Shown here piece by piece: positions 1 to 8,044 of a stretch of 61,297 bases of DNA (its first letter is position 1; each line of letters starts with the position of its first letter). The DNA lies in contig SLNO01000012.1 of assembly GCA_007132975.1 (NCBI GenBank), positions 1-61,297 of the forward strand, given 5' to 3'. This DNA is from Balneolales bacterium (GTDB taxonomy: Bacteria; Bacteroidota; Rhodothermia; Balneolales; Natronogracilivirgulaceae). Made by a program: the position numbers and the translations under genes. The notes below the pieces were generated by a model. That model searched no databases and was not told where the DNA came from. It worked only from the letters and a program-made list of their open reading frames with translations.

Positions 1-396
1 GTACGCGACAACGCCGACGTCAGGCTGTGCAAAGGCGCATACAGCGAACCACCCACGCTGGCCTACAAAAGCATGGCCGACATTCGTGCCGTGTTCAAGG
101 AGTATACCGCCGATTTTATCAGGGGAACCGATTTTACCCGGATCGCAACACATGATGACCACCTGATCGACTGGACCAGGCGTTTTGCGGTGGAAAACGA
201 TATCCCGAAAGAGAAATTTGAATTCCAGATGCTCTACGGCCTTCGGCTCAACACATGCGAAGAACTTGTAAGACAGGGATATCGCGTCCGTGTGTATGTA
301 CCCTACGGAACCATGTGGCTGCCCTACTATACGCGCAGGCTGAGGGAACGGAAAGAGAATATCTGGTTCATACTGAGCAACATGTTCCGAAACTGA
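1..396 (+). CDS. Proline dehydrogenase, C-terminal part (5' end outside window)
   Basis: The reading frame is open from base 1 and gives the last 131 residues of an FAD-dependent proline dehydrogenase, which oxidises proline to pyrroline-5-carboxylate at the inner face of the membrane. Family motifs seen in order are RLCKGAYSEP, IATHDD, FEFQMLYG and VRVYVPYG followed by YYTRRLRERKEN, the C-terminal substrate-binding helix with its paired arginines. The protein stops soon after this helix, as in the short monofunctional enzymes, so it is not the large PutA with a fused P5C dehydrogenase. The internal Met at base 73 is not the start because the conserved KGAY motif lies before it. A convergent outer-membrane protein gene follows. 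Confidence 0.93.
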   Translation, partial: VRDNADVRLCKGAYSEPPTLAYKSMADIRAVFKEYTADFIRGTDFTRIATHDDHLIDWTRRFAVENDIPKEKFEFQMLYGLRLNTCEELVRQGYRVRVYVPYGTMWLPYYTRRLRERKENIWFILSNMFRN

Positions 397-410
397 ACCG
401 CCCGGCAGTG

Positions 411-430
411 AACCGGCTGCAAGGCCGGTT
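411..430. terminator. Hairpin between convergent genes
   Basis: A perfect 7-bp inverted repeat (AACCGGC at 411-417, GCCGGTT at 424-430) lies in the 75-bp gap between the convergent proline dehydrogenase and outer-membrane protein genes. No T-run follows on either strand, so it may only stabilise the transcript ends. Confidence 0.35.
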
Positions 431-471
431 GCAACGATACCGGGACGGCAAGTTTCTGAAAAGCGGACATC

Positions 472-1164
472 CTAAAAGCTGATGCCAACCACAAAGAACA
501 GGTTTTCAGCATAGGGATTGAGCGAGAGCGCGGAGGTGAGATCAAAATCGAAGCTATCGGTGACTTTGATTGTCCGGCTGGTTCCAAATCCCATATTGAT
601 GATACCTGGACCGGTGGTTTCGTATGCTTCCGATTCCATGGGTGTCATGCCGACAAACAGGCCGAACTCCCCAACCTCGTATCCAAGCTCAAGGTATACC
701 GAGTTGTCATCGTCATTGTGTACAAACATGCCGGCAAAAAAGGAAATCGGGAACGACTCCGGTCCCTCATACCCCAGACCCACTTCCACGAAGTGCGCAT
801 CGCCGTCAAACCAGGTTTCTGATCCCAGAAGGCCTGTGTGGTGCACCGGGAATGTATAGTCCGTTACCATGAGCGAGAAATCGCCCGCTGATGTCTCGAA
901 CGTATAGGATGCAAACAGGTCCACTTCTGTTCCGTCCGGATCTCCGCTGGTGGCAAATGCACCCCAAATACCGACTTCCAAACCGCCTGTAGTGTAGCTG
1001 AGCTCCGGCTGCAGGCTTGGACTGTTTCCAAATTCGAAACCCCTCCAGACATAGCGGCTCGCTATGTCAAGGCCAAGATTCCATTGTGCGTAAGCCGGTG
1101 CGGACATAAACAGCACGGCCATGGACAATAAAAGAAATGCTTTACTTGATTTATGGATTCCCAT
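472..1164 (-). CDS. TorF-like outer-membrane beta-barrel protein
   Basis: A 230-residue protein with a clear signal peptide (hydrophobic core LLLSMAVLFM, cleavage after APAYA). The mature N-terminus has the SRYVWRG motif typical of the TorF/gcw_chp family of putative porins, and the chain alternates short hydrophobic strands with acidic turns, ending in an aromatic residue (FFVVGISF), as expected for a beta-barrel inserted in the outer membrane. Substrate is unknown. The gene stands alone and converges on the proline dehydrogenase. Its upstream region contains a strong intrinsic terminator that points the opposite way (1220-1254). Confidence 0.8.
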   Translation of the reverse strand: MGIHKSSKAFLLLSMAVLFMSAPAYAQWNLGLDIASRYVWRGFEFGNSPSLQPELSYTTGGLEVGIWGAFATSGDPDGTEVDLFASYTFETSAGDFSLMVTDYTFPVHHTGLLGSETWFDGDAHFVEVGLGYEGPESFPISFFAGMFVHNDDDNSVYLELGYEVGEFGLFVGMTPMESEAYETTGPGIINMGFGTSRTIKVTDSFDFDLTSALSLNPYAENLFFVVGISF

Positions 1165-1219
1165 AATTTATAACCTCGTACTTGTTGGTTGCTGGATCAG
1201 TGATTGACGAGACGAGCAC

Positions 1220-1254
1220 AGAGCATCACAGCCCCAACTGTGGTGCTCTTTTTA
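1220..1254 (+). terminator. Strong intrinsic terminator reading plus strand
   Basis: A 12-bp stem (AGAGCATCACAG at 1220-1231 and CTGTGGTGCTCT at 1238-1249, one G-T pair) with a 6-nt loop is followed by TTTTTAATT. It can only terminate plus-strand transcription, yet the nearest upstream plus-strand gene ends at 396 and a minus-strand gene lies in between. The rest of 1165-1492 is AT-rich with no gene that I can support. Confidence 0.75.
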
Positions 1255-1492
1255 ATTCCCGCCCCGACATGCTTTCGCATGCCTGTTGACTCCGGCATAC
1301 GCCTGAGACCAACGACCCTTATTTTAAAACTATTTTGCCCAAAAACCAACCCTGTGAATAATTTATTTAAGTTTTTATGCTTAAATGGCTTATTTATTTA
1401 CAAAAAAGCGCTTGCAGCCCTTTATTATATTCATCTGATTATGTCAGAACTGCCTCTCCCCGCGTCATCATTCCCCCCAAAATAGATGGCAA

Positions 1493-1747
1493 TCAGTTTC
1501 TTCTCTCTTCGAAAATCTGATCCAGTGCCTTTATCACCTCTTCAATACCCTTTTCAAGATTGGAATACTCCAGATTCCTTTTTTTTGACTGCAGGTGGTT
1601 CCACAACCCCTTTAATATCCTCAGGTCCTCATCTTTAAGATCGTTATACGCCGTATCAAAGTTTCCCTTGGGTTTAAGATACAGATCAACATTACCTTTG
1701 GCCCATACCAGGACAAAATCCCGATTCTTGCTGATATTTACTTTCAT
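1493..1747 (-). CDS. Small hypothetical protein, 84 aa
   Basis: I do not recognise this family. The protein begins MKVNISKNRDFVLVWAKG, reads as a short beta-rich N-terminal half and a charged helical C-terminal half, and ends in EERRN. It has no signal peptide or membrane segment. The AT-rich codon use differs from the GC-rich genes elsewhere in the window, which suggests acquisition or weak constraint. Its ATG lies 17 nt beyond the end of a palindromic repeat (1765-1842), and the junction sequence resembles that in front of the transporter gene at 16435. It may be a real small gene or a remnant. Confidence 0.5.
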   Translation of the reverse strand: MKVNISKNRDFVLVWAKGNVDLYLKPKGNFDTAYNDLKDEDLRILKGLWNHLQSKKRNLEYSNLEKGIEEVIKALDQIFEERRN

Positions 1748-1764
1748 CTGTTTTAAAATTTTGG

Positions 1765-1842
1765 ATTTATAAGGTCACATAGAATATTCATGACAATTTT
1801 AATCATACTACTGTGTGTCAGTGCCACAGTCATGAATATTTC
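1765..1842 (-). repeat. Palindromic dispersed repeat, copy A
   Basis: First of four related copies (also 1861-1941, 16339-16434, 50710-50793). Read on the plus strand it runs ATTTATAAGG, a variable stretch containing CACATAG, a left arm AATATTCATGAC (1783-1794), an AT spacer, TACTACTGTGTG, and the right arm GTCATGAATATT (1829-1840). The two arms are perfectly complementary over 12 bp. On the minus strand the element ends 17 nt before the ATG of the 84-aa gene at 1747. Strand is given in the orientation shared with the copy that precedes the 16435 gene. Confidence 0.8.
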
Positions 1843-1860
1843 ATGTGTTTATGATTTATG

Positions 1861-1941
1861 ATTTATAAGGTTAGACAAAATATCCATGACGTTTTTATCA
1901 TACTACTGTGTGACCGGGAGATGCCCGGTCATGGACATTTC
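1861..1941 (-). repeat. Palindromic dispersed repeat, copy B
   Basis: Same architecture as copy A in direct tandem, about 95 bp away. The outer arms are AATATCCATGAC (1879-1890) and GTCATGGACATT (1928-1939), paired at 11 of 12 positions, with T-A to C-G exchanges relative to copy A on both sides of the stem. It also holds an inner hairpin GACCGGG/CCCGGTC (1912-1918 and 1924-1930) that shares the bases GTC with the outer right arm, so the two foldings exclude each other at that point. Confidence 0.8.
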
Positions 1942-2906
1942 TTTTCGTTGCTTTCAGTTCATGTGTTTAAAAACCTGGAACAATAATGTCTCATAGATTA
2001 TCCGCGGAATTCGTATTAATGCATCTGTTTCCAGATGCCGTAATTAACATAGAGCCTTATGGTTTTGGCCCATATGTTAACAATGGATTAGTTTGGTTGT
2101 GAAAGTAGGTGCTGAAAATGTTGAAAAAAACGGTAACAAGAATACAAAACCGCACAATATGCCCAAAAATGACTACCGCAATTTGTGCAACACCAGAAAT
2201 GCTATAACTGTCTGTATTGGCTGTTAGCCCGTCTTTTTATTTAATAAAAGGCAATGTAGTGGCTTTCCAAAATCATCTGCATGCCAACCTGAATCAATGA
2301 ATCTACCATTACAAAGATTAAAAAAAAGCACAACATATGTTATAACTCTTACATATTTCTGATTCTTCTAATACACACATGCGTGGCATATTAACAGGAT
2401 AGACTTACACAAAAAAAGTTACAAGAGCATCACACTTTTTAAAAAAAAAATTTCCAGACAAGAAGATATGGTTCATATTCAATCAACAACACTCTTTTTA
2501 GCTTTCCATCATCATTGAATTCGTTTCATCAATGGTTGGCCAAAAACTGATGCATCTGTTTTACAAATACCGACTGACTTTTCATAAGCAGTGCTACACT
2601 GGTAATCCCTTAATATGTGGTCCATTTCGCAGAATAATGTTGTTTTCAACATCAAATGCTACTGGCAACGATGCTAATTGCACCATAATCGTCGTATCGC
2701 CCGTCATTCTTTGACAAAGAGGATTCAGAACGACGAAAAAATGCTACAAACACCGTTTTTAATTATTGCATCTCAAAGTTGAGATTAAGCTTCCAGAAAA
2801 AAATTGTAACAAACACACCGTTTCGTTCTCCTAAACTGTATAAATCGAGAAATGCGCAATTATTACCAATACGGTCATCTGCGAGAGCTGATGCCATGAG
2901 GGTTAG
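1942..2906. other. AT-rich gene-poor stretch
   Basis: About 965 bp with many A and T runs and no ORF that looks coding; the longest plus-strand frame (60 codons at 2532-2714) has no credible ribosome-binding site or family features. I see no transposase remnants or further repeat copies. It probably includes the promoter of the kinase gene at 2907 near its right end, but I cannot place it. Confidence 0.6.
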
Positions 2907-4445
2907 ATGAAACCTGTAAATCATGAACCGGTTGTATACACCCGAGACTTATTTAAAAATTCGGGTACCGGGATAATTATAATTGAAGATGACGGTGTAA
3001 TCAGTCTTGCAAATGATGAGTTTGCACATAAAACCGGCTACGAACGTCGCGAGATAGAGGGGAAAATACGGTGGATGGAGCTGGTTGAGGATGACGAATT
3101 GGACCGCATGATGAAGCTGTTCCACCTCAGCCGGGAAAACCCTGAAAAAATCCGGTCGGGATACAATTTTCGCTTTAAAAATAAAAACGGCCATCACGGC
3201 GAGGCCATGCTGACCATCATGATGATTCCGGAAACTGGTAAAAGCATAGTTTCCATAGTCGATCTGACCGGACGAAAAAAAGCAGAAGAGTGGATGAGCT
3301 ACCAGAGATCGCTCCAACAGCTCCTGGTGGACCTGGCCAAGGGGTTCATCAACATCGTGCCGGACAATGTAGACTCTCACCTGCAGGAAATGCTGGCTTC
3401 CATAGGCTCTTTTACAAAAATGGACCGAAGCTATATATTCCTGCACGATTACGACCGTCAGGTTACCAGTAACACACATGAATGGTGTGCTGAAGGCATT
3501 GCTCCGGAAATAGACAATCTGCAGAACATCCCTTTGCGGTTGCTCGGCGACATACTCAGTACGCATGAAAAGGGGGAGGTCTTCCACGTTCCGGATGTCT
3601 TGGCCATGCCTGAAAAAGACACCATTCGGCAAATACTGGAACCTCAGGGCATCAAGTCTGTCGTTCTGCTGCCACTACAACACGAGGAAGCCGATCTTGG
3701 TTTTATCGGATTTGATGCCGTGAAAAAAGTTCGGGTCTTTGAAGAGTCAGAAATTGACCTGCTCAAGGTAGCCTCCGAAATCATCTCCAACGCGCTTATC
3801 CGCCAGCACGAGAGCCGTATTATCCAGAAAAATCTGAATGAAAAGAATATCCTGCTGGCAGAGATCCACCACCGGGTGAAAAACAACTTGGCCATTATAT
3901 CCAGCCTGATAAGCCTTCAGTCGGATTTTTTCAGCACAGAAGAGGAGACCAAGTCGGTGCTGCAAGATATGCAGCAGCGCATAAAGTCCATGGCGCTGGT
4001 ACACGAACTGGTATATGAGCACGACAATCCCGCACATATCAATTTCGGCGAACTCCTCAAAAAACTGGTTTTGGGATTTGCGAAAGTGCACAACGACAAG
4101 GTGATCGATGTGGCAATCCAGGCCGACGATATCATGCTGGACCTGAACCAGACAGTCCCGTTCAGCCTGCTGGCCAATGAACTTCTCGTCAACTCCTGCA
4201 AACACGCCTTCCCGGATCGCAAGCGTGGACTGGTTGATGTGCTTTTTGAAAAGACCCCTGATCGCTTGCGGTTTGTCGTGAAAGACAACGGGGTAGGTAT
4301 GGCTGACACCCAAATGCTGGAAAAACCCAAAACATTGGGCTACACCATCATCCGCACGCTTGTTAAACAGCTGGAAGGAACGCTTGAACTCCACTCTGAC
4401 AGCAACGGGTTCATTGCCGAAGGACGGTTCCCGCTGCCCCGCTGA
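2907..4445 (+). CDS. PAS-GAF sensor histidine kinase (HisKA_2 type)
   Basis: A 512-residue soluble kinase without transmembrane segments. Residues about 10-125 form a PAS domain (GIIIIEDDG, VDLTGRKKAEEW), about 135-295 a GAF domain, then the HisKA_2 dimerisation box EIHHRVKNNL with candidate phospho-His at 321 or 322, and a HATPase_c domain with N-box LLANELLVNSCKHA and G1 box KDNGVGM near the C-terminus. Such kinases autophosphorylate and pass phosphate to a receiver. No receiver is fused; the only receiver nearby is the convergent lone protein at 4674-5084, a plausible but unproven partner. The cytosolic PAS-GAF layout suggests an internal redox, light or ligand signal. Confidence 0.92.
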   Translation: MKPVNHEPVVYTRDLFKNSGTGIIIIEDDGVISLANDEFAHKTGYERREIEGKIRWMELVEDDELDRMMKLFHLSRENPEKIRSGYNFRFKNKNGHHGEAMLTIMMIPETGKSIVSIVDLTGRKKAEEWMSYQRSLQQLLVDLAKGFINIVPDNVDSHLQEMLASIGSFTKMDRSYIFLHDYDRQVTSNTHEWCAEGIAPEIDNLQNIPLRLLGDILSTHEKGEVFHVPDVLAMPEKDTIRQILEPQGIKSVVLLPLQHEEADLGFIGFDAVKKVRVFEESEIDLLKVASEIISNALIRQHESRIIQKNLNEKNILLAEIHHRVKNNLAIISSLISLQSDFFSTEEETKSVLQDMQQRIKSMALVHELVYEHDNPAHINFGELLKKLVLGFAKVHNDKVIDVAIQADDIMLDLNQTVPFSLLANELLVNSCKHAFPDRKRGLVDVLFEKTPDRLRFVVKDNGVGMADTQMLEKPKTLGYTIIRTLVKQLEGTLELHSDSNGFIAEGRFPLPR

Positions 4446-4591
4446 TGCAACTCCGCTGTCCGTCCCGCCTCAATCCTCAAACTATTATTGCTCTCCACAT
4501 TTCGCAACTTACCCGGATTTAACGGCTTGAACTATCCATGATACCACCTGCGATGCTGGATGGCGCCTTGCCTGGACTGCCATGGTAACAG

Positions 4592-4665
4592 TACGCCCGG
4601 GAGGACTCGAACCCCCGGCCTTCTGATCCGAAGTCAGACGCTCTATCCAACTGAGCTACGGGCGC
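4592..4665 (-). tRNA. tRNA-Arg (anticodon TCG)
   Basis: On the minus strand a 74-nt cloverleaf begins GCGCCCGTAGCTCAG. The anticodon stem TCTGA/TCAGA encloses loop CTTCGGA, giving anticodon TCG for CGA codons. The T arm is GGGGGTTCGAGTCCTCC, and the acceptor ends in CGGGCGT plus discriminator A; CCA is not encoded. The first acceptor pair is G-U. It starts 8 nt after the stop codon of the receiver gene and could be cotranscribed with it. Confidence 0.95.
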
Positions 4666-4673
4666 ATTTGATA

Positions 4674-5084
4674 TCATTTCTGGAACAGACCTTCAAGTTT
4701 TTCTCTGGATTTCAGCTGCTCAATAAACTGCCATGATAACGGTTTTTCAGCGTAATCCAAGACGCAATCGTAGGTCTTTGCCCGCTCTTTGTCGGCGCCA
4801 TCCACCGACGATGTGACCATGATCACCAAAACATTATTCATATAGCTTCGGTTTTTCATCTCTTCAAGCAGGTCCCATCCATCCATGACAGGCATGGTGA
4901 TATCCAACAAAACCAGAAATGTGGTGTTAGCCGATTCATCATGGCCATCAAGATAGGAAATACACTCGTGCCCTCCTTTGAAGCTTTTTATGGCCGGCAA
5001 ACTTACTCCCGCTTTCTCGAATAATCTCGTGTGCAGGATGTTGAAAATCCTGTCGTCGTCAACTAGTAAAACTTCGTTCTTCAT
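4674..5084 (-). CDS. Single-domain response regulator (CheY-like)
   Basis: A 136-residue receiver with no output domain. The acidic pocket DDD is at 9-11, the phosphoacceptor Asp61 lies in LLDITMPVMDGW, the switch residue Thr91 in MVTSS, and the conserved Lys114 in AEKPL. It would work by protein-protein contact or as a phosphate relay. The histidine kinase at 2907-4445 on the other strand is the natural partner by proximity. The gene is bracketed by two tRNA-Arg genes on the same strand, 125 nt downstream of one and 8 nt upstream of the other, an unusual position for a regulator. Confidence 0.93.
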   Translation of the reverse strand: MKNEVLLVDDDRIFNILHTRLFEKAGVSLPAIKSFKGGHECISYLDGHDESANTTFLVLLDITMPVMDGWDLLEEMKNRSYMNNVLVIMVTSSVDGADKERAKTYDCVLDYAEKPLSWQFIEQLKSREKLEGLFQK

Positions 5085-5153
5085 AGCCGGACGGGTAACA
5101 TGCGGTGTCAGGAAAATTTAGCCCCGCAATTTTGCCTGTTTCATACCTTACCG

Positions 5154-5161
5154 CAAAATTA
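5154..5161 (-). promoter_or_regulatory. Candidate -7 box for the receiver gene
   Basis: On the minus strand TAATTTTG matches the Bacteroidota-type -7 consensus TAnnTTTG exactly, which would place a start about 60 nt before the receiver ATG. No good TTTG -33 box is seen at the usual distance, so support is limited. Confidence 0.35.
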
Positions 5162-5209
5162 GTTTTTAAAAGTTATCATCGTCACATGACGCCGATTTAA
5201 TCGGCTTAG

Positions 5210-5283
5210 TACGCCCGGGAGGACTCGAACCCCCAGCCTTTAGGACCGGAACCTAACGCTCTGTCCAGTTGAGCTACGGGCGC
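5210..5283 (-). tRNA. tRNA-Arg (anticodon CCG)
   Basis: A 74-nt cloverleaf on the minus strand with the same acceptor stem and T arm as the tRNA-Arg at 4592-4665. The anticodon stem TTAGG/CCTAA encloses TTCCGGT, giving anticodon CCG for CGG codons. The D arm differs at a few bases. CCA is not encoded. A short palindrome GCCGATTTAATCGGC follows at about 5191-5205. The two tRNAs look like paralogues from a local duplication. Confidence 0.95.
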
Positions 5284-5448
5284 ATCCGGCAAAGAATACA
5301 GAATATACGATTTTTTTAGCGACGCTGCATGGTTAAATACGTGATCGAATGCTCCAATTCTTATCGCCGTTTCGTTTCCCGCGATGGTATATTTACATTG
5401 CGATGGCGATCTTTCTGCGACAAACAATAACCCTGCCGATCCAATTCC

Positions 5449-7986
5449 ATGCCCCGATTTGCCGACATTGCCTTCCCGACTGCCGTGAGGCGCTGTTTCA
5501 CGTACCGGATCCCGGCTCAGTTGAGGCCTGGCAATGCTGCAGATAGCGGCGGCGTTGCCGACCCGTCCGGCAGAGAAAAAGGCGGAACTGGAGCGGCTAT
5601 TCTGCCAGGGATGCGCGTTTGGGTGCCGCTCAAGAGCCAGATGGCTATCGGTATGGTGGTGCGGACCCACGACCGGGAACCCGAATTCGAAACGCGGGAT
5701 ATCGTCCGGGTGATGGACCCCCAGCCGGTTCTGTCCGAAGAACTGCTGCGCCTGACCGAGTGGGTCCACCGCTTCTACTACTCCAGCTGGGGCGAAGCCA
5801 TCCAGGCAGCCCTCCCGGCCGGCATGAACTTCGTCGCCGAACCATTCGTCCGGATCACCCAAAAAAGCAACGATATTTCGTTGCGCGGTTTGGAGCGGGA
5901 GGTATACGACTTCCTGACTAGCCACGAAACCGGCACCGATATTTCGTTAAAAGAGATCTCGCGATCGTGGAAAACGAAAGGCGAACGGGCGCTGGACAGG
6001 CTTGTTAAAAAAGGACTTGTGGAGATCTGGCAGATACCCCGCCTCCGGATGCATCCCCGCACCGAGACCCTCTGGAACTGGCGGGAGGATGTGCGCGGAC
6101 AGGTGACATCAGCCGGCATCGACGCGGTGCTGGCCGAGCGGTTTCCGGATGCCCTCTCCGGCAAGGAGCCAAAGTGGATAGGCGGATTGCGGACGCTCTG
6201 GGCGCTGCCGCTGCCATCCACCCGGCAACGCATCTTCGAACAGCCGGAAATCACGGCCTATGTCTGGAACCGCATGCGGGAAAGCGGGTTGCTGGAATCG
6301 CGCGAAGTCCCGGCCGACGAGGCGAAGCCGCCGCTACCGTACGAGCCGGACGGCATCAGCGTGCTCAATGCCGAGCAGAAAGAAATTTTTGGGCCCGTCC
6401 TGAAGGCCATTACCGACAAGAAGTTCGAGCGGTTCCTGCTGTACGGGATCACGGGAAGCGGCAAGACCGAAATCTACATCCACGCCTTGCGTGAAACGCT
6501 GCGGCAGGGGCGGGACGGACTCATCCTGGTTCCGGAAATCGCCCTTACTCCGCAGACGGTGCGGCGGTTCCATCTGGTCTTTGGCGACCAGATTGCGGTG
6601 CTGCACAGCCGGCTGAGTGACCGCGAGCGGTACGATGCCTGGTCGGCGCTGCAAAAGGGCGAAAAAAGGGTGGCTATTGGCGCGCGATCGGCGGTTTTTG
6701 CGCCGCTCCGCAACCCCGGCCTGATCATCATCGACGAGGAGCATGACCCGTCCTACAAGCAGGAGGATCCGGCCCCGCGCTACCATGCCCGGGAGACCGC
6801 GATCATGCGGGCGTATTTCAACAACGCGGTGATCCTTACGGGATCGGCCACGCCCAGCCTGAACAGCCTGCAGGCATCGGCGGCCGGCAAATGCACCATG
6901 CTGCGCCTGGACAACCGGCATGCCGAGGCGGAGCTTCCGGAGGTGCGCATCCTGGACCTGAAGCAATTCCGTTCCGCGATGCGCGGCCCGCTTGCCGTCC
7001 CACTTTTCCTTGCCGTCGAGGAAGCGCTGATCCGGGACGAGCAGGTGATCCTGCTGCACAACCGCCGCGGCTTTGCGACATTCATACAGTGCGATGATTG
7101 CGGCGGCATCGTGGAGTGTCCGCACTGCTCGGTTTCACTCACCTACCACAAGGTCAAGCGCCACCTGCGCTGCCATTATTGTGGATACAGCCGCCTGATG
7201 CCGCAGCGTTGCCCGGACTGCGACAGCGAGTCGATCGGCGAGTTGGGCATGGGCACCCAGAGGGTGGAGCACGAACTGGCCGAACTTTTTCCGGATGCGC
7301 GCATCGCTCGGATGGATCAGGACACTACCTCCGGGAAGCACGCCCACGACCGTATACTGCAGCAGTTCGCCCGGGGCGAGGCGGACATCCTGATGGGCAC
7401 GCAGATCGTTGCAAAGGGGCTGGATTTCCCCAACGTCACCGTGGTGGGCGTGATCAACTCCGACACCGAGCTGGCGTTCCCATCCTACCGCTCCTCGGAG
7501 CGCATGTATCAGCTGCTCAGCCAGGTGGCGGGGCGGTCGGGACGCGGGTCCAAGCCGGGCAAGGTCTTCCTCCAGACCCTCATGCCGGAGCATGTGGCGT
7601 TGCATTTCGCGCAAAAACATGACTTTCCCGGATTTGCACGCCAGGAGATGCAAAGTCGCAAGAAGCTCCTGTATCCACCCTACTCCCGGCTGGTCAAGAT
7701 CTTCTTCAAATCGGCCGATCCGCAGCTGGTCGGGGATGTGGCCGAGGTATTCACCGGTATCCTGTCACGCGTGCTGCCGGCTGATCGCGTTATGGGTCCG
7801 TCCCCATCCACCATTGCCCGGATGAACAACATCTACTCGTGGGAATCGCACCTCAAAATCGATCCCGAGAAAGGGGGTGGTTACATGGAGCGTCTGTTCG
7901 ACACGGCGTTTGCGGCGTTTGAAAAGGAGAAGCCGCCGCAGGCCGGCAAGGTTCGCATCACAGTCAACGTGGACACCATGCACTAA
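5449..7986 (+). CDS. priA: Primosomal protein N' (replication restart helicase PriA)
   Basis: An 845-residue 3'-5' DNA helicase that reloads the replisome at stalled forks. The N-terminal 3'-DNA-binding domain begins at FADIAFPTAVRRCFTYRIP, Walker A is GITGSGKTE near residue 332, the DEAH-type box is IIDEEHDPSYKQ, and eight zinc-binding cysteines lie in CDDCGGIVECPHC and the following CHYC/CPDC pairs. An insertion of about 28 low-complexity residues rich in Gly, Ala and Ser splits the N-terminal domain just before MRVWVPL, where other PriA proteins are continuous. The ATG at 5449 sits in front of the conserved N-terminus, so it is a good start. Confidence 0.96.
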   Translation: MPRFADIAFPTAVRRCFTYRIPAQLRPGNAADSGGVADPSGREKGGTGAAILPGMRVWVPLKSQMAIGMVVRTHDREPEFETRDIVRVMDPQPVLSEELLRLTEWVHRFYYSSWGEAIQAALPAGMNFVAEPFVRITQKSNDISLRGLEREVYDFLTSHETGTDISLKEISRSWKTKGERALDRLVKKGLVEIWQIPRLRMHPRTETLWNWREDVRGQVTSAGIDAVLAERFPDALSGKEPKWIGGLRTLWALPLPSTRQRIFEQPEITAYVWNRMRESGLLESREVPADEAKPPLPYEPDGISVLNAEQKEIFGPVLKAITDKKFERFLLYGITGSGKTEIYIHALRETLRQGRDGLILVPEIALTPQTVRRFHLVFGDQIAVLHSRLSDRERYDAWSALQKGEKRVAIGARSAVFAPLRNPGLIIIDEEHDPSYKQEDPAPRYHARETAIMRAYFNNAVILTGSATPSLNSLQASAAGKCTMLRLDNRHAEAELPEVRILDLKQFRSAMRGPLAVPLFLAVEEALIRDEQVILLHNRRGFATFIQCDDCGGIVECPHCSVSLTYHKVKRHLRCHYCGYSRLMPQRCPDCDSESIGELGMGTQRVEHELAELFPDARIARMDQDTTSGKHAHDRILQQFARGEADILMGTQIVAKGLDFPNVTVVGVINSDTELAFPSYRSSERMYQLLSQVAGRSGRGSKPGKVFLQTLMPEHVALHFAQKHDFPGFARQEMQSRKKLLYPPYSRLVKIFFKSADPQLVGDVAEVFTGILSRVLPADRVMGPSPSTIARMNNIYSWESHLKIDPEKGGGYMERLFDTAFAAFEKEKPPQAGKVRITVNVDTMH

Positions 7987-8044
7987 CTGTCAATTTTTGG
8001 CGGAAAAGGTTTCTGCCTGGCATGTCGCTCAGCCCGCCCCCCCT

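Noticed and set aside
2532..2714. 60-codon frame in the AT-rich stretch
   Set aside because: No ribosome-binding site, no family resemblance, and length within chance expectation.
4530..4592. TATCCATGATAC and CCATGG words before the tRNA as a fifth repeat copy
   Set aside because: The order and spacing of the arms do not follow the four good copies.
4591..5234. Two tRNA 3' ends as attL/attR of a mini-island
   Set aside because: Both tRNAs are complete and have different anticodons, and the segment has no integrase, so paralogous tRNAs explain the direct repeat.
5206..5925. 239-codon minus-strand frame
   Set aside because: It runs through the tRNA-Arg gene and antisense to priA, so it cannot be a normal gene.
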